A stretch of DNA of 64,000 nucleotides from Candidatus Phosphoribacter hodrii (GTDB taxonomy: Bacteria; Actinomycetota; Actinomycetes; Actinomycetales; Dermatophilaceae). Shown piece by piece: positions 37,583 to 46,747 of the stretch. The notes below the pieces were generated by a model that ran no database searches, was not told the origin of the DNA, and saw only the letters and a list, made by a program, of their open reading frames with translations. The stretch spans positions 310,001 through 374,000 of the forward strand of contig JADJIB010000001.1 in assembly GCA_016707175.1 (NCBI GenBank), in the 5' to 3' direction. The position numbers and the translations under genes are program-made. Each line of letters opens with the position of its first letter. The first letter of the stretch is position 1.

Positions 37583-38194
37583 TCAGCCCGGTAAATGCCA
37601 CCGTTCGATCGTCGGGAGGCCACCGAGGTCATCGACCGTCAGCGCGAAGGTCCGGTGATCGCGCCAGTCCCCCTCGATGTGCAAGTAACGCTCTCGCACC
37701 CCCTCCTCGCGGAACTTCAGGTGCGCGACGACGGCCAACGACGCGACGTTCTCGGGCCGGATGTTGACCTCGACCCGATGCAGCCCGAACGGCCCGAGGG
37801 CATAGTCGATCAGCGCCGCGAGCGCCCGGGTGGCCACGCCTTGCCCAGCGAAACGCTCCCCCAGCCAATAGCCGGCCGCCCCGGAGAGCAGCGACCCGCG
37901 CATCACCCCGAAGAGGTGGACCTGCCCGGCCAACTCCCCGTCGACCTCCACGGCGAACGGCGCGATGTTTCCGGCCCGCGCGTCCCGGTTGAGGGAGCGG
38001 ACATACCCACCGAAGCCGGTTCGCACGATCGTCCCGTCAGGGGGTGTGGGCTCCCAGCGGGAGAGGTATGCCGTGTTGTCCCGGCGCAGGGCCTCCCACG
38101 CCGACTGGTCGCGGCGGTGCAACGGCCGCAGGACCAACGACGGGGTCAGCCCGTCGGCGACCCGGAGGCTCACGGGCCATCGCCCGGGGCTCAT
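37583..38194 (-). CDS. rimJ: GNAT N-acetyltransferase, RimJ/RimL-like
   Basis: The 203-residue enzyme has LVLRPLHRRDQSAWEALR at the start and the acetyl-CoA loop GYWLGERFAGQGVATRALAALIDYA near residues 110-134. HRVEVNIRPENVASLAVVAHLKFREEG, the RimJ/RimL-type substrate-site and C-terminal motif, follows. It probably acetylates protein N-termini or small amines. The stop-start relation with moaB is a 4-nt overlap. The gene corresponds to Rv0995 in the conserved mycobacterial cluster. Confidence 0.88.
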   Translation of the reverse strand: MSPGRWPVSLRVADGLTPSLVLRPLHRRDQSAWEALRRDNTAYLSRWEPTPPDGTIVRTGFGGYVRSLNRDARAGNIAPFAVEVDGELAGQVHLFGVMRGSLLSGAAGYWLGERFAGQGVATRALAALIDYALGPFGLHRVEVNIRPENVASLAVVAHLKFREEGVRERYLHIEGDWRDHRTFALTVDDLGGLPTIERWHLPG

Positions 38195-38691
38195 CCGACA
38201 GCCTCGTGGTCGCCGCCGGCGAGTTGCTCGACAACGTGATCCAGGATCGGCCCGAGGACGTCGATCGCATCGCGCACCCCGCCGCGCGAGCCGGGCAGGT
38301 TGACCACGAGGGTCCGGCCGCTCACGCCCGCAAGCCCCCGCGAGATTGCGGCCAGCGGCTGTCCGCCGGCGAACCCCCGGGCCCGGATCAGCTCCGGTAT
38401 GCCGGGCAGCTCGCGATCGAGGAACGGTCGGGTCTGCTCGGGGGTCCGGTCGCTCGGGGACACCCCGGTGCCGCCGGTCGTGAGGACGACCTCAGGTGAG
38501 TCGCGCAGGGCGGTCGCCAAGGCCAAGCCGACCGGGTCACCGTCGGAGACGACGATCGGGCCGGTGGCGGCATACCCCCAGGTGGTGAGGGCGTCGACGA
38601 GGGTGGGGCCGGTGCGGTCCTCGTAGGTGCCGTCGGCGGCCCGGGTGGAGGCGACGATGACCACCGCTCGGCGCGGAGGCGCTGCGCTCAC
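38191..38691 (-). CDS. moaB: MogA/MoaB family molybdopterin adenylyltransferase-like protein
   Basis: The 166-residue protein has the family motifs VVIVASTRAADGTYEDRTGP near the start, the GGTGVSPSDRTPEQTRPFLDRELPGIPE molybdopterin-binding region near residues 71-98, and VNLPGSRGGVRDAIDVLGPILDH near the end. MogA adenylylates molybdopterin, while many MoaB copies are of uncertain role. Overlap with moaC and rimJ by 4 nt each shows tight coupling. Confidence 0.92.
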   Translation of the reverse strand: MSAAPPRRAVVIVASTRAADGTYEDRTGPTLVDALTTWGYAATGPIVVSDGDPVGLALATALRDSPEVVLTTGGTGVSPSDRTPEQTRPFLDRELPGIPELIRARGFAGGQPLAAISRGLAGVSGRTLVVNLPGSRGGVRDAIDVLGPILDHVVEQLAGGDHEAVG

Positions 38692-39188
38692 GAGCCCGGC
38701 TCCCGCCAGTCACCGGAGCGCCCACCAGACTTGGCGGTGACCCGGATCTCGGTGATTCGCGCGTGCCGGTCGACGGCCTTGACCATGTCGACGAGGGCCA
38801 GGGCAGCGACCGCAACGGCCGTGAGGGCCTCCATCTCGATCCCGGTCCGGTCGGCCGTGCGGACCGTGGCCCGGATCTCCACGCCCGCATCGTCGACCGA
38901 CAGATCGACGGAGGCGGCGTGAACCGCGACGGGATGCGCGAGCGGGATGAGGTCGGGGGTGCGTTTGACGGCCTGCAGACCGGCGATCCGCGCGACGGCG
39001 AGGGCATCGCCCTTCGGCACGGTGCCCCCGCGCAGGGCCGCCACCGCTGCGGGGGACAACTCCACCCGTCCGGCGGCCGAGGCCTCGCGGGCCGTGATCG
39101 GCTTCGCGCTGACGTCGACCATGTGCGCGCTGCCATCGGCGCGGACATGGGTCAGCCCCGGCGCCGCCTCGCTCACCGGGTCGGTCAT
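38688..39188 (-). CDS. moaC: Cyclic pyranopterin monophosphate synthase
   Basis: ATG 39188 overlaps the stop of the glp/moeA gene (ATGA) and gives 166 residues, the standard MoaC length. Motifs are HMVDVSAKPITAREA, PKGDALAVARIAGLQAVKRTPDLIPLAHP with the catalytic Lys and His, and a GIEMEALTAVAVAALALVDMVKAVD helix near the end. It converts the MoaA product into cyclic pyranopterin monophosphate in molybdenum cofactor synthesis. No moaA, moaD or moaE is visible in this window, so the rest of the pathway must be elsewhere. Confidence 0.95.
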   Translation of the reverse strand: MTDPVSEAAPGLTHVRADGSAHMVDVSAKPITAREASAAGRVELSPAAVAALRGGTVPKGDALAVARIAGLQAVKRTPDLIPLAHPVAVHAASVDLSVDDAGVEIRATVRTADRTGIEMEALTAVAVAALALVDMVKAVDRHARITEIRVTAKSGGRSGDWREPGS

Positions 39189-40405
39189 AGGAGGATGCTC
39201 TCGACCTCGTCGCCCACCTGCAAGTGGGTGACCTCGGCGGGCACGAGCAGCAGCGCGTCGGCGGCGGCCAGGTCCGCGACGAAGTGCGAGCCCTGCCCGG
39301 CCACGGGGGTCGCCAGCCACCGCCCGTCGTGCGGGTCGCGGGACACGGTGGCGCGGGCGAACTGCATCCGGCCCGCGGGCGAGCGCAGCGCCGCGGTGAG
39401 GCGCACCCGGGTGGTCGGCGCGAGCGCCGGCTCGAGCCCGAGCAGCCGGCGCAGCAGCGGCCGGACGAACGCCTCGAACGACACGAACGCCGACACCGGA
39501 TTGCCCGGCAGCCCGAAGAACGGCACCCGCCGCTCGCCCAGCACCCCGAACCCCTGCGGCTTGCCCGGTTGCATGGCCACGGTGACGAAGTCGACCTCGC
39601 CGCGCTCGCGCAACACTGCCTTGACGACGTCGTGGACCCCCATGCTGACCCCGCCGGTGGTGACGATGACGTCGACCTCGGTGGCCAGCCGGTCCAGCAG
39701 CGCGCGCACCTCGTCGGGGTGGTCGCCGATGCTCCCCCGGTATGCCGTGTGCCCACCTGCCGCGTCGACGAGGGCAGCGAGCAGGTAGCTGTTGGAATCG
39801 TGGATCTGCCCAGGCTGCAACGGTTTTCCCGGGGCAATGAGCTCGGCACCGGTCGAGACGACGGCCACCCTGGGGCGGGGGTGGACCGTGACGGTGGCGT
39901 GCCCAGAGGCCGCGAGCAGACCGACATGGCGGGCCGTGAGAACGGTCCCGGACGCCAGCACCGGGCCGCCGACGGGGAGGTCCTCACCGCGCCGACGGAT
40001 CGACGAGCCGAGCGGGGTCTCGACGAAAACGGCGACGACCGGCATACCGGCGTCGGTGTCCTCCACCTTGACGATGGTGTCGGCGCCATCGGGGACCATG
40101 GCTCCGGTCATGATCCGGGCCGCCTCGCCGGGGCCGACCGGGCGTGCGGGGGCGTCGCCGGCGGCCAGATCGGCCACGACGGGCAACCGCACGGGGGCGT
40201 CCGGGGTCGCTCCGAGCAGGTCCGCCGCGCGCACGGCATACCCATCCATCGCGGAGTTGTCGAAGCCGGGAAGGTCGACGAGGCAGACGACATTGGCGGC
40301 AGCCACGAGACCGACCGCCGCGCCGAGCGGGAGGGCGGCGGGCGGCAGCGGGCGAGCGACCGCGAGGACCGCCGCCAGGTGTTGCTCGACCGTGCGGTCA
40401 GCCAC
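39185..40405 (-). CDS. glp: MoeA/gephyrin-like molybdopterin molybdenumtransferase or divisome protein Glp
   Basis: The 406-residue protein has the MoeA layout. Domain II carries VDLPGFDNSAMDGYAVRAADL (residues 36-56) and AARIMTGAMVPDGADTIVKVE. The MoaB-like domain has STGAELIAPG, DSNSYLLAALV and TTGGVSMGVHDVVKAVL. LPGNPVSAFVSFEAFVRPLL precedes domain IV. In Corynebacterium the paralogue in this position, Glp, binds FtsZ and GLPR instead of serving Moco (published). Clustering with a GLPR/SepX-like gene favours that role here, but motifs for molybdate insertion are intact and dual function is possible. Confidence 0.88.
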   Translation of the reverse strand: MADRTVEQHLAAVLAVARPLPPAALPLGAAVGLVAAANVVCLVDLPGFDNSAMDGYAVRAADLLGATPDAPVRLPVVADLAAGDAPARPVGPGEAARIMTGAMVPDGADTIVKVEDTDAGMPVVAVFVETPLGSSIRRRGEDLPVGGPVLASGTVLTARHVGLLAASGHATVTVHPRPRVAVVSTGAELIAPGKPLQPGQIHDSNSYLLAALVDAAGGHTAYRGSIGDHPDEVRALLDRLATEVDVIVTTGGVSMGVHDVVKAVLRERGEVDFVTVAMQPGKPQGFGVLGERRVPFFGLPGNPVSAFVSFEAFVRPLLRRLLGLEPALAPTTRVRLTAALRSPAGRMQFARATVSRDPHDGRWLATPVAGQGSHFVADLAAADALLLVPAEVTHLQVGDEVESILL

Positions 40406-41801
40406 CGGACCCGCTCGCGCCGGCCGACTCAGCCGTCAGCACGGCGGCGTCGGGCACGGCGACGGGGCCCTGCACGAGCACGTCACCCCGGCAGACCACC
40501 CCGGCCCCGAAGGTGACGTCGCCACGCACCCGCAAGGAGTCGCACTCACGCAGGGAGGGCACCCCGGCCGGGAAGAGCCGCTCAAGGTCGTCGACGAACG
40601 CGAACTCGCTCGACAGATCGATGAGCGGATCGGGACGTTCGGTCGTCGCCGCCACCCGCCAGTCGGGCTCGAACCGGAACAGGTCTGAGCGCACGAGGGT
40701 GAGCTCGTTGGTCGTCTTCACCGGCCGGAACCGGCTGCGCGGCACATGCATCGCCCGCGAACCGTCGATTGCCTCGATGGCCGTCCCCATGGCGCACTCG
40801 ATCTGGATGACCTTCGTCGAGGACTTGTCGGTCGGGTCGACGGTCTTGCGGTTGACGATGATCGGCAGGCCCAGCACCCCGGCGCGCTCGTCAAGCATCC
40901 TGGCGACGACGTCGAGGTCGACCCAGAGGTTGTTAGCGTGGAAGGTGCTGTGTCGGGTCTCGTCGGCGAAGAAGGGCTCTTCGCCAGGGACCACCATCGC
41001 GTTGTCCCGCAACACAATTCGTCCGTCGCTCCGGCGGCGGGCGAGGTGCCCACCCTTGCGGTCGTTGACCGTGCGGGTACACACCTCGGCGAGGTAGGGC
41101 ACCTGTTCGCGCAAGAGCCACGCCGCAATGTCGGGGTCGCAGGTGGCCCCGAGGTTGTCGGCGTTGGAGAGGAACGCGTAGCGGATCCCCATGCCCCGCA
41201 ACGCATCCAGCAAGCCGGTGCGGGCCAGCGACAGATAGACATCGCCATGGCCGGGCGGGCACCACTCCAACTCGGGGTTGGCCGGCCAGTCGACCGGGCT
41301 GAGGTCATCGACCCGCAGCTTCGGCTCGGCGCTTTGCAGGAATCCCAGCGGCAGCCCCCGCACCGGCAGGTCGGGGTAGGCCGCGAGGATCGCTTCCGTC
41401 TCCTCGTGCGTGCGGAAAGAGTTCATGAAGATCACCGGGAGGGGGGCGGCATACTGCGCGCGCAGAGCGAGCACCTGCCGGGCGATGACGTCGAGGAAGG
41501 TCAGCCCGTCACGCACGGACAGCGCCGACTTCGCACCCGCCAGGCCCATGCTCGTCCCGAGCCCGCCGTTGAGCTTGATGACGACGACCTGACCGAGCGC
41601 CTGTGCCCGCTCGGCCTCGGTCGCCCCGACACCATCGAGGCGGGTCAGGTCGACCAGCGGCTCGATCGAGTCTTCGGGAATAGTGCCTTGGGCGCCCAAC
41701 TCGAGTTGGTGGTAGTAGTCGCTGAAGACCGCAATGGCCCGCTCGTCCAGACCCCGCTCATGCATCCGTCGAGCGGCTTCGGCCAGACCGGCGGCGCTCA
41801 T
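40398..41801 (-). CDS. UTP-glucose-1-phosphate uridylyltransferase (eukaryote-type UDPGP family)
   Basis: ATG 41801 with GGAGGA upstream gives 467 residues. The KLNGGLGTSMGLAGAKSALSVRDGLTFLD loop (about residues 73-101) is the UDPGP-family nucleotide-binding loop, and SNADNLGA near 220 carries the metal-site Asp. A short left-handed beta-helix-like tail ends the protein. This family differs in length and sequence from bacterial GalU. It supplies UDP-glucose for wall polysaccharide and glycogen or trehalose. The stop overlaps the glp start by 8 nt. The same neighbours occur with galU (Rv0993) in mycobacteria. Confidence 0.92.
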   Translation of the reverse strand: MSAAGLAEAARRMHERGLDERAIAVFSDYYHQLELGAQGTIPEDSIEPLVDLTRLDGVGATEAERAQALGQVVVIKLNGGLGTSMGLAGAKSALSVRDGLTFLDVIARQVLALRAQYAAPLPVIFMNSFRTHEETEAILAAYPDLPVRGLPLGFLQSAEPKLRVDDLSPVDWPANPELEWCPPGHGDVYLSLARTGLLDALRGMGIRYAFLSNADNLGATCDPDIAAWLLREQVPYLAEVCTRTVNDRKGGHLARRRSDGRIVLRDNAMVVPGEEPFFADETRHSTFHANNLWVDLDVVARMLDERAGVLGLPIIVNRKTVDPTDKSSTKVIQIECAMGTAIEAIDGSRAMHVPRSRFRPVKTTNELTLVRSDLFRFEPDWRVAATTERPDPLIDLSSEFAFVDDLERLFPAGVPSLRECDSLRVRGDVTFGAGVVCRGDVLVQGPVAVPDAAVLTAESAGASGSGG

Positions 41802-41876
41802 TTGATCCTCCAGGGGACGGTGGGCAGAGTCACCGCGCCAGCCTAACGGCCCGCCCCGCGGGCCTACGATCCGATC

Positions 41877-42437
41877 ATGAGCCTGCCCGAGGTCCGCGCC
41901 GCGAAGACCGCACTCCGGCGCGCGATCCGCACCGGCCGCCGAGCCCAGGCCGCCGCCGGGGGCCGCGAAGCCGCGGGTGAGGCGCTCGCCGACGGGGCCC
42001 TCGCCCTCGCCGAGGACGTGCGCAGTCGCACCGGGAGGGTATGCCGCGTGGCGGCATACGTCGCGCTCCCGACCGAGCCACCCACGATGGCGATGCTGGA
42101 GCGCCTGCGCGCTGCCGGTCACGAGGTCTTACTGCCGGTGCTGCTCGCCGACAAGAGCCTGGAGTGGGACCTGGACCGAACCTGGCAGGGACCGGAGGCC
42201 CTGGCCTCCTGCGACCTCGTGCTCACCCCGGGGCTGGCCGTCGACCGGTCGGGTCGCCGGTTGGGGCAGGGCGGCGGCAGCTACGACCGGGCCCTCGTGC
42301 ACGTGCGCCCCGATGTCGACATCGTCACCCTGCTGTGGGACGACGAACTCCTCGACACAGACGTCCCCGCCGAGCCACACGACCGGCGGGTCACTGCCGT
42401 GCTCACGCCGGGCCGCGGACTCATCCGGCTGGGGTGA
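41877..42437 (+). CDS. 5-formyltetrahydrofolate cyclo-ligase
   Basis: The 186-residue enzyme has an N-terminal basic helix (VRAAKTALRRAIRTGRR), VAAYVALPTEPPTMAMLERL, and the signature GLAVDRSGRRLGQGGGSYDRAL near residues 120-141 that forms the ATP and substrate site. It converts 5-formyl-THF to methenyl-THF. It is divergent from the UGPase operon, as in mycobacteria (Rv0992c). Its coding region contains a perfect inverted pair of the dispersed octamer near 42038-42058. Its 3' end overlaps that of the penicillin acylase by 17 bases. Confidence 0.94.
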   Translation: MSLPEVRAAKTALRRAIRTGRRAQAAAGGREAAGEALADGALALAEDVRSRTGRVCRVAAYVALPTEPPTMAMLERLRAAGHEVLLPVLLADKSLEWDLDRTWQGPEALASCDLVLTPGLAVDRSGRRLGQGGGSYDRALVHVRPDVDIVTLLWDDELLDTDVPAEPHDRRVTAVLTPGRGLIRLG

Positions 42438-45063
42438 GAAGGAGTTCCTCGCGGCGGGCGGTGCTCAGTGCCGTGTCGCTGAACGGCCAGGGGAAGGTCG
42501 TCCCGTCGGCCCAGGCACCGAGTTGGTCCGCGTAGTGGGGGCTCGCGGGATGCCCGCTCTGGCCGGACTGGTTGACCCAGGTCGACGCGTCGAGGTCGCC
42601 CAGATCGACGACCATCCGCATCGACGGGGCCCAGTTGACCGCGAAGCCGACGGAGGCGTTCCACCCGGTGGCGTTGACGACCGCCGAGCCACCGGGCAGC
42701 GCGAAGGGGCCGCGGTTGACCAGGGCCCGGATCGGCGCGGCGACGGTGTCGGCGCCGAGAACCCGGTGGCGCAGGGTCAGCGTGTGGACCCGCCCCCAGG
42801 ACCAGCCTTGGACGTCCGAGCCGAGCGACTTGGTGAGGGCGAGGCGGGCCTGGACGAGCGACTGGCGCAGGATCTCGTCGCGACTCTCGACGATCGACGG
42901 GGTGCGCTTGTCGTCCCACCACGGGTTGGTCGGGTCGGCCAGGAGGGTCGAGATGACCAGCCGCCAGCGCGAGCCGCCATCGGCGCGCAGGTCGACGGGC
43001 AGTTGGTCGTCGAAGGCGGCCTGCAGCAGTTTGGTCCACACCGCATAGAAGTAGGCCGCGGCTGCGGACGACGGTGATCCGTCGGCAGGGGTGGTGAGGT
43101 CCCAGGAGCGCAACAGGTCTTGCGCGCTGCTGGTGAAGGGATCGTCGGCCAGGTCGACAGCGAGTAGTGCGGGGACGAGTTTCTCGGCGAACCCGTCGGT
43201 GCTGTCACCCTGGATCGAGGCGAGGTCTGCGGCGGTGAGGGTGCCCGCGCCGGCGGCGAGGATCCGCTCACGGATGCGCTGACTGCGCCAGCCGGCATCC
43301 CACTCGGTGGTGAGGAACGGGCTCGTCGCCGCGGTGACCTGCTGGTTGGCCGCGACGATGAACCCCTCGGCGGGGTTGAGCGCCCACGGCAGGTCCTCGA
43401 ACGGCACCCAGCCGCGCCAATCTCCTTGCGACACCCACCCGGGGCTCGGGAGGAATCCCGCAGGCAGTCCCGCCGTCGCCGAGCGACGCAGCGGGATGAG
43501 CCCCGGCGCCTGGTAGCCGATGTTGCCCGACGTGTCGGCATAGACGAGGTTCTGCGACGGCACCGCGAAGAGCTTGGCCGCTGCCCGGAACTCCTCGAAG
43601 TCACCGGCGGCGTCGAGCGCAAAGATCGCATCGGCGCTCGTTGAGGGCACCAGCCCGGTCCAGGCGAGGGACACGGCATACGTCTCCAGCGCGGAGGTGG
43701 CCCCGGGCAGCGGTGACTTGCCGACCTCGGCGACCCCAGGCATGACATCGCTGACGATCGGTCCGTGGCCGGTGGCGCGGACGGTGAGGGGGACGTCCGC
43801 CCCGCCGCGGACTTTGATCGTCTCGGTGGTCACCTGGAGCGCGACCTGGCGTCCGTCGAGTTGGTATGCCGTGTCCGTCACCCGCTCGAGGAAGAAGTCG
43901 GTGACGTCGGGCCCGAGGTTGGTGAAGCCCCAGGCGATCGAGCCGTTGTGCCCGATGATCACGCCGGGGACGCCGGCGAGGGCGAAGCCGCTGACGTTGA
44001 ACGGGCAGTCGGTGCTCACGGTGCGGCAGCGCAGCCCGACCTGGCTCCAGATGCTGGGGATCGAGACGCCGAGGTGCGGGTCGTTGGCCAGCAGCGGCTT
44101 GCCGGACTTGGTGAGCTTGGGCCCGACGACCCAGGAGTTGGAGCCGACGCCGTCACCCCGGCCGAGGAGCGGGACGAGGGGCGCCAGGAGGGCGGAGGCC
44201 TGCGCCATCGCGTCGGCGGCGATGGGGTCGGTCAGCGCGGCGGCGAGCTCGGGGGCGAGGGCGGCAGGCGTCACGGGCTTGGTTGCGGGCTGGGCGGCCG
44301 GGAGGGTGAGGGCGCTGGGCAGGATCGTCTGCAGGCTCGAGGTCGTCGGCGACCAGTCGTCGGTCGACAGGATCGGTGGGTGCTCGGTCGTCGGATAGGC
44401 CGGGTAGAGCGACCCGACGAGGCCCGCCCCCAATGTGCCGGTCAGGCGGCCCCGCGTGAGCTCGTCGGCGAAGTTGCCCTTGATGTCGTAGGCCATCGCC
44501 TTGAGCCAGACGAGGGAGTCGACGGCCGACCACGGCTCGACGCGATACTCGGGCAGTTGAGTTGCCAACAGTGGATATTCGACGGCGAGGTTGGCCGGTT
44601 CGCCGGCCTTGGTGAGGTAGTCGTTGACCCCGTCGGCATAGGCGCCGAGATAGAGCCGGGTGTTCGGTGCCAGGGTGGGAAGCTCCGCCTCGGCGACCTT
44701 GCGCCACCCCATCGTCCGGACCGCCTGGTCGGCCGCGAGGCCCGTCGACCCCACGAGCTCGGCCAGACGGCCGGAGCCGATGTGCCGTCGCAGGTCCATC
44801 TCGAAGAACCGGTCCGACGCCGCCACGAACCCCTGCGCGCGGAAGAGATCGGTCGCGTTGTCGGCCGTGATCGTCGGTATGCCGCGCTCGTCCCGGGCGA
44901 CCGACACCGTCCCGCCCAGCCCTTCGAGGGCGATCGTCCCGCTGGTCTGCGGCCAGGCACGCCGCACGGCCGATGCACCGAAGCCGCCCGCGGCCACCAA
45001 CGCCACGACCACAAGAGCACCGACCCACAACAGGGTCCGGCGGACCACCTTGGCACGCGTCAC
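42421..45063 (-). CDS. Penicillin acylase family N-terminal nucleophile hydrolase
   Basis: The 880-residue exported protein has an N-terminal hydrophobic anchor (LLWVGALVVVALVAAGGFGAS). DERGIPTITADNATDLFRAQGFVAASDRFFEMDLRR is the alpha-chain signature. GDGVGSNSWVVGPKLTKSGKPLLANDPHL near residues 300-328 holds the processing site with the nucleophilic Ser after Gly. Self-cleavage into alpha and beta chains is expected. Members hydrolyse beta-lactam side chains, N-acyl-homoserine lactones or other amides, and the natural substrate here is unknown. It is large but normal for the actinobacterial group. Confidence 0.93.
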   Translation of the reverse strand: MTRAKVVRRTLLWVGALVVVALVAAGGFGASAVRRAWPQTSGTIALEGLGGTVSVARDERGIPTITADNATDLFRAQGFVAASDRFFEMDLRRHIGSGRLAELVGSTGLAADQAVRTMGWRKVAEAELPTLAPNTRLYLGAYADGVNDYLTKAGEPANLAVEYPLLATQLPEYRVEPWSAVDSLVWLKAMAYDIKGNFADELTRGRLTGTLGAGLVGSLYPAYPTTEHPPILSTDDWSPTTSSLQTILPSALTLPAAQPATKPVTPAALAPELAAALTDPIAADAMAQASALLAPLVPLLGRGDGVGSNSWVVGPKLTKSGKPLLANDPHLGVSIPSIWSQVGLRCRTVSTDCPFNVSGFALAGVPGVIIGHNGSIAWGFTNLGPDVTDFFLERVTDTAYQLDGRQVALQVTTETIKVRGGADVPLTVRATGHGPIVSDVMPGVAEVGKSPLPGATSALETYAVSLAWTGLVPSTSADAIFALDAAGDFEEFRAAAKLFAVPSQNLVYADTSGNIGYQAPGLIPLRRSATAGLPAGFLPSPGWVSQGDWRGWVPFEDLPWALNPAEGFIVAANQQVTAATSPFLTTEWDAGWRSQRIRERILAAGAGTLTAADLASIQGDSTDGFAEKLVPALLAVDLADDPFTSSAQDLLRSWDLTTPADGSPSSAAAAYFYAVWTKLLQAAFDDQLPVDLRADGGSRWRLVISTLLADPTNPWWDDKRTPSIVESRDEILRQSLVQARLALTKSLGSDVQGWSWGRVHTLTLRHRVLGADTVAAPIRALVNRGPFALPGGSAVVNATGWNASVGFAVNWAPSMRMVVDLGDLDASTWVNQSGQSGHPASPHYADQLGAWADGTTFPWPFSDTALSTARREELLLTPAG

Positions 45064-45100
45064 CCTGCGAGACTAAGCCACACCAACGGAAGGACCACGG

Positions 45101-46705
45101 ATGTCGCCCCGCCTCGCGTCGATCGCGGGCATCGACGTGCCTGGGTTGGCCGCGGCATACGGGCTGGCGGACCTGACCCGGAGCCTCCTGGTCGGGGCGG
45201 CGGTCCTGCTGCTGGCCTTGGTCGCGGTGCGCGTGTCGGCGCGATCGGGCCTGCCGACGATGCTGCTCTACCTCGCCATCGGGTTCGCGCTCGGGGAGGA
45301 CGGGCTGGGGCTGGCCTTCGACGATGCGCGCCTCACTCAGGTCCTGGGCTATTCGGCGCTCGTCTTCATCCTCGCCGAAGGTGGCCTGACGACCTCGTGG
45401 CCGGGGATCCGCAAGTCGGTCGCCCCAGCCGCCATGCTCTCGACAGTCGGCGTGCTCGTGTCGGTCGGGGCGGTCGCGGCGGCGGGGCACCTCCTGCTCG
45501 ACCTCAGTTGGCCCGTGGCCCTGCTTGTGGCCGCGATCCTGTCGTCGACCGACGCCGCCGCGGTGTTCTCCGTGTTGCGTAGCGTGCCCCTCCCCCGGCG
45601 GTTGGCCGGGCTGCTCGAAGCCGAGTCGGGCTTCAACGACGCGCCCGTCGTCATCCTCGTCACGGCGTTGTCGCTGCGCCTTACCGACGCCGACCAGTTG
45701 CCGTGGTGGGCGCTGCTGCTCACCGCCGTGCTCGAGTTGGCCGCCGGATCAGCCATTGGGCTGGCCATCGGGTGGCTCGGTGGCCGGGTCGTGCGCCGCC
45801 TCGCGGGAGGCGCGTCCGGATTGTTCGCCATCGGGGTGCTCACCGTCGTCGTCCTCGCGTATGCCGCCGCGGCGAGCGTGCACGCCTCCGGCTTCATCGC
45901 GGCATACCTCGCGGCCCTCGTCCTCGGGAACATGGGGTTGCCGCACCGGCCCGCGGTGCACGGCTTCGCCGAGGCGTTGGGGACGCTCGCCCAGATCGGT
46001 CTCTTCGTGCTGCTCGGGCTGCTGGCCAGCCCCAGCCGGCTGCCGGCCCAGATCGTGCCGGCCGTTGTCATCGGTCTCGTGCTGCTCGTCTTTGCGCGGC
46101 CGCTGTCGGTGTTCGTCTCGCTCACGCCGTTCCGGATCGGGTGGCGCGATCAAGTGTTCCTGTCGTGGGCGGGGCTGCGCGGTGCCGTGCCCGTCGTCCT
46201 GGCAACCGTCCCGCTGACGGTCGGCGCGATGGGGACCCAGTGGATCTTCGACCTGGTCGTCGTCCTCGTCGTCGTCTATACCCTCGTCCAGGCGCCGACG
46301 CTGGCGTGGGTCGCGCGCCGACTGGGCGTCGTCGAGTCAGTGAGCCAGACGTCGATCGAGGTCGAGACGACTCCGTTGGAGGAGCTCAACGCCGACCTCA
46401 TGAGCGTCTCCATCGGGCCGGAGTCGCGGCTGCACGGGGTCGAGATCTTCGAGTTACGGCTGCCCCCAGGGGCTGCAGTGACGCTCGTCGTGCGCGGCTC
46501 GGAGACGCTCGTGCCGATCCCGAGCACCCGGATGCGGCGCGGCGACCAGATGCTCATCGTCACCACCGCAGACGTGCGTCGGCAGGTCGAGAAGCGTCTG
46601 ATCATGGTCAGCCGCCACGGGCGACTGGCCGGCTGGGTGTCCGACTCCACCGGCCCGACCGGGCCGGGTCACGGGAATTCGGGCACCCGGGGCACCGTTC
46701 CGTAG
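45101..46705 (+). CDS. Potassium/proton antiporter (CPA family with TrkA-C domain, NhaP2/CvrA-like)
   Basis: The 534-residue protein has about twelve membrane segments, including LVFILAEGGLTTSW, AILSSTDAAAVFSVLR and ESGFNDAPVVILVTALSLR, where the ND pair is the ion-binding signature. SWAGLRGAVPVVLATVPL is near residue 350. A cytoplasmic TrkA-C (RCK_C) domain follows over about 425-500 (GVEIFELRLPPGAAVTLVVRGSETLVPIPSTRMRRGDQML), suggesting ligand gating. It exchanges K+ or Na+ for H+. It is divergent from the penicillin acylase by 37 bp. Confidence 0.92.
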   Translation: MSPRLASIAGIDVPGLAAAYGLADLTRSLLVGAAVLLLALVAVRVSARSGLPTMLLYLAIGFALGEDGLGLAFDDARLTQVLGYSALVFILAEGGLTTSWPGIRKSVAPAAMLSTVGVLVSVGAVAAAGHLLLDLSWPVALLVAAILSSTDAAAVFSVLRSVPLPRRLAGLLEAESGFNDAPVVILVTALSLRLTDADQLPWWALLLTAVLELAAGSAIGLAIGWLGGRVVRRLAGGASGLFAIGVLTVVVLAYAAAASVHASGFIAAYLAALVLGNMGLPHRPAVHGFAEALGTLAQIGLFVLLGLLASPSRLPAQIVPAVVIGLVLLVFARPLSVFVSLTPFRIGWRDQVFLSWAGLRGAVPVVLATVPLTVGAMGTQWIFDLVVVLVVVYTLVQAPTLAWVARRLGVVESVSQTSIEVETTPLEELNADLMSVSIGPESRLHGVEIFELRLPPGAAVTLVVRGSETLVPIPSTRMRRGDQMLIVTTADVRRQVEKRLIMVSRHGRLAGWVSDSTGPTGPGHGNSGTRGTVP

Positions 46706-46747
46706 ACTGGCCCACCGCCACATCCCGAAGATCGACCGAGGACCACC

